Source: Mesorhizobium opportunistum WSM2075
GTDB taxonomy: Bacteria; Pseudomonadota; Alphaproteobacteria; Rhizobiales; Rhizobiaceae
Length of the DNA stretch: 64,000 bases
Direction: 5' to 3'
Assembly: GCF_000176035.2 (NCBI RefSeq)
Contig: NC_015675.1
Span: 2,484,001-2,548,000, forward strand
Shown: piece after piece, positions 62,884-64,000 of the stretch
Layout of the letters: each line of letters opens with the position of its first letter
Numbering within the stretch: the first letter of the stretch is position 1
The notes under the pieces: generated by a model
Told to the model about the DNA's origin: nothing
The model's input: only the letters and a program-made list of their open reading frames with translations
Database searches by the model: none
Position numbers and translations under genes: made by a program

Positions 62884-63918
62884 CTATCCGCGCTTTTCGA
62901 TGACCGCGTAGAGCACGTTGCGGTTCTCGCCGAAGAAGACCCGCGCCTCGACCGTGTTGCGATCGACGCTCGCGTTGACGACGTTCCACATGTCGACCTC
63001 GGAGCGCAGCAGCAGCACCCAGTCCATGAACATTTCCCGGTACCCGGCATCGGGGTTGCCTTCCGCGTAGTTGGCGAACAGGAACGTTCCGTTCGGCTTC
63101 AACATCTGAAGGCAGGTCTTGGTGAGTTTCACGGCGACGTTGTGCTGGAGGTAGTCGTAAAGGCCGGAGGCGTAGATGAAGTCGAACTTGCCCATCTTGT
63201 GGCCCCTGGTGAGCACGGTCCGCACCGAGCCGTCGACGGCTTCGATCGCGGTGCCCTGGAAGTCGCGCGCGATCAACCCGACGCTCTGAGGATCCTGATC
63301 GAGCGCAACCCAGCGCTTGAGGCGGCCCTCGGCCAGGGCGACGGAGCGATTGGCTTCACGCAAATGACCGGCCGCGATTGCCAGGACCTCGGTCTGCGGT
63401 CCGCTCTTGGCTGCAATCTCGTCGACATAGCGGGTCAAGAGATCGCGCCGTTCCCGTGCCGCGACGCATGACGGCACGTCCTGGGTATGGGTGTATAGCG
63501 CCTTGCCGATCTCCGAGGCGTTGGCCACGCTCTCGGCCACGTGCGGATCACAATAGATGTAGTCGAGCAACTGCGCGTCGCCGGCATAGCCCCTGGGCTT
63601 GTTGAAGGACCACCGCGTCAGCGGGTCCTCGAGAAAATATTCCAGGATCGGATGGTTCTGCGCCACCGGTATCAAGGCTTGCCAGACGTCGGGATGGAGC
63701 CTGGAACGCATCGCTTCGAGAAGCGACATCAGACGGCGAATGATCTCGGCAGGATTTTTTCCCTGTTCGATCTGCTGATGCGCCGTGTGGAGAACGAGCG
63801 CCAGCTCGACGCGAGCGGTTTCGGACGCTTCGCCATGCTGCTCGGGCCTTCCGCGGCGCAGGCTCCCGGCGATCATTTCGGCAGTAATCAGGCTTTTGCC
63901 GTCAAACACAGTTTGCAC
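62884..63918 (-). CDS. SAM-dependent methyltransferase of the RGYAGD type
   Basis: This is a 344-residue class I methyltransferase. An N-terminal helical region is followed by the hallmark N-K-P-R-G-Y-A-G-D-A-Q-L-L-D-Y-I-Y, then motif I-like V-L-A-I-A-A-G-H-L-R-E (weakened G-x-G), D-F-I-Y-A-S-G-L-Y-D-Y-L, and F-L-F-A-N-Y-A-E-G. In databases this family is sometimes called EF (3-OH-palmitate methyl ester) synthase-like because of similarity to PhcB-type enzymes; the substrate is unknown. A 19-bp palindrome lies just upstream of its start. Confidence 0.8.
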   Translation of the reverse strand: MQTVFDGKSLITAEMIAGSLRRGRPEQHGEASETARVELALVLHTAHQQIEQGKNPAEIIRRLMSLLEAMRSRLHPDVWQALIPVAQNHPILEYFLEDPLTRWSFNKPRGYAGDAQLLDYIYCDPHVAESVANASEIGKALYTHTQDVPSCVAARERRDLLTRYVDEIAAKSGPQTEVLAIAAGHLREANRSVALAEGRLKRWVALDQDPQSVGLIARDFQGTAIEAVDGSVRTVLTRGHKMGKFDFIYASGLYDYLQHNVAVKLTKTCLQMLKPNGTFLFANYAEGNPDAGYREMFMDWVLLLRSEVDMWNVVNASVDRNTVEARVFFGENRNVLYAVIEKRG

Positions 63919-63931
63919 ACCAAGACTCCAT

Positions 63932-63950
63932 AGTTAACAGTCAGTTAACT
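63932..63950. promoter_or_regulatory. Palindrome upstream of the methyltransferase
   Basis: AGTTAAC-AGTCA-GTTAACT is a perfect inverted repeat (7 bp arms, 5-bp centre), 14 bp upstream of the methyltransferase start. Such AT-rich symmetry is typical of TetR- or MarR-type repressor sites, but no regulator lies within the window on that side. The remaining bases to 64000 hold no gene seen. Confidence 0.45.
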
Positions 63951-64000
63951 TATTACGTAGAATGCTTGGTTTGCCAATGTCGGCTCGCGGGCATTTTATG

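Overview
The window is GC-rich alphaproteobacterial chromosome. The carbamoyl-phosphate synthase genes (carA, carB), a GatB/YqeY protein, primase (dnaG) and the main sigma factor (rpoD) are all present. Together with many small inverted repeats between genes and a large stock of LysR, ABC, MFS and DUF-family genes, they point to a rhizobial genome, most likely Mesorhizobium or a close Phyllobacteriaceae relative. The genus is inferred from general knowledge; no search was run. I see no rRNA, tRNA, CRISPR array or transposase.

Layout. 1-5 kb: the end of a glutathione S-transferase, a type II toxin-antitoxin pair with a two-box operator, a cold-shock gene, a LysR regulator facing a Tat-exported metallo-beta-lactamase-fold protein that has lost its metal ligands, a decayed NTF2-like pseudogene, an intact SnoaL-like gene and an Ogt DNA-repair gene. 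5-14 kb: a lipoprotein transglycosylase, an acetyltransferase, a three-gene sugar ABC importer without its ATPase, two DUF4142 paralogues around a phage-like small protein and a DUF899 protein, then cupin and RidA genes. 14.2-16.2 kb: one AT-rich gene encoding a SIR2-like NADase domain joined to TPR-like repeats, ending 3 bp from the end of carB. It is the strongest candidate here for an acquired anti-phage system. 16-39 kb: carB, regulator/transporter pairs (ArsR-MFS, MarR-SDR, LysE-LysR, MntH-MntR), a monohaem secreted protein, a zinc metalloprotease, an MFS plus aldo/keto reductase operon, and carA.

39-64 kb: a YqeY gene, then about 13 kb of accessory genes: small hydrophilic and DUF stress-type proteins, an oxidoreductase, LysR with a PcaD-like hydrolase, an L,D-transpeptidase, a DnaB-like P-loop ATPase, transporters and an RcnB-like protein. 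After these come dnaG and rpoD, then GYD, DUF333 and DCC-family genes, a PadR regulator with two operators around its promoter, a PspA/YiaAB envelope-stress operon facing a TetR regulator with three matching operator boxes, HlyU, and an SAM methyltransferase.

Much of the regulation can be read from the DNA. Palindromes lie in the spacers of the toxin-antitoxin, MarR, PadR, TetR, LysR, ArsR and MntR loci, each beside a regulator gene. The housekeeping genes (carA/B, dnaG, rpoD) form a scaffold with accessory genes inserted between them.
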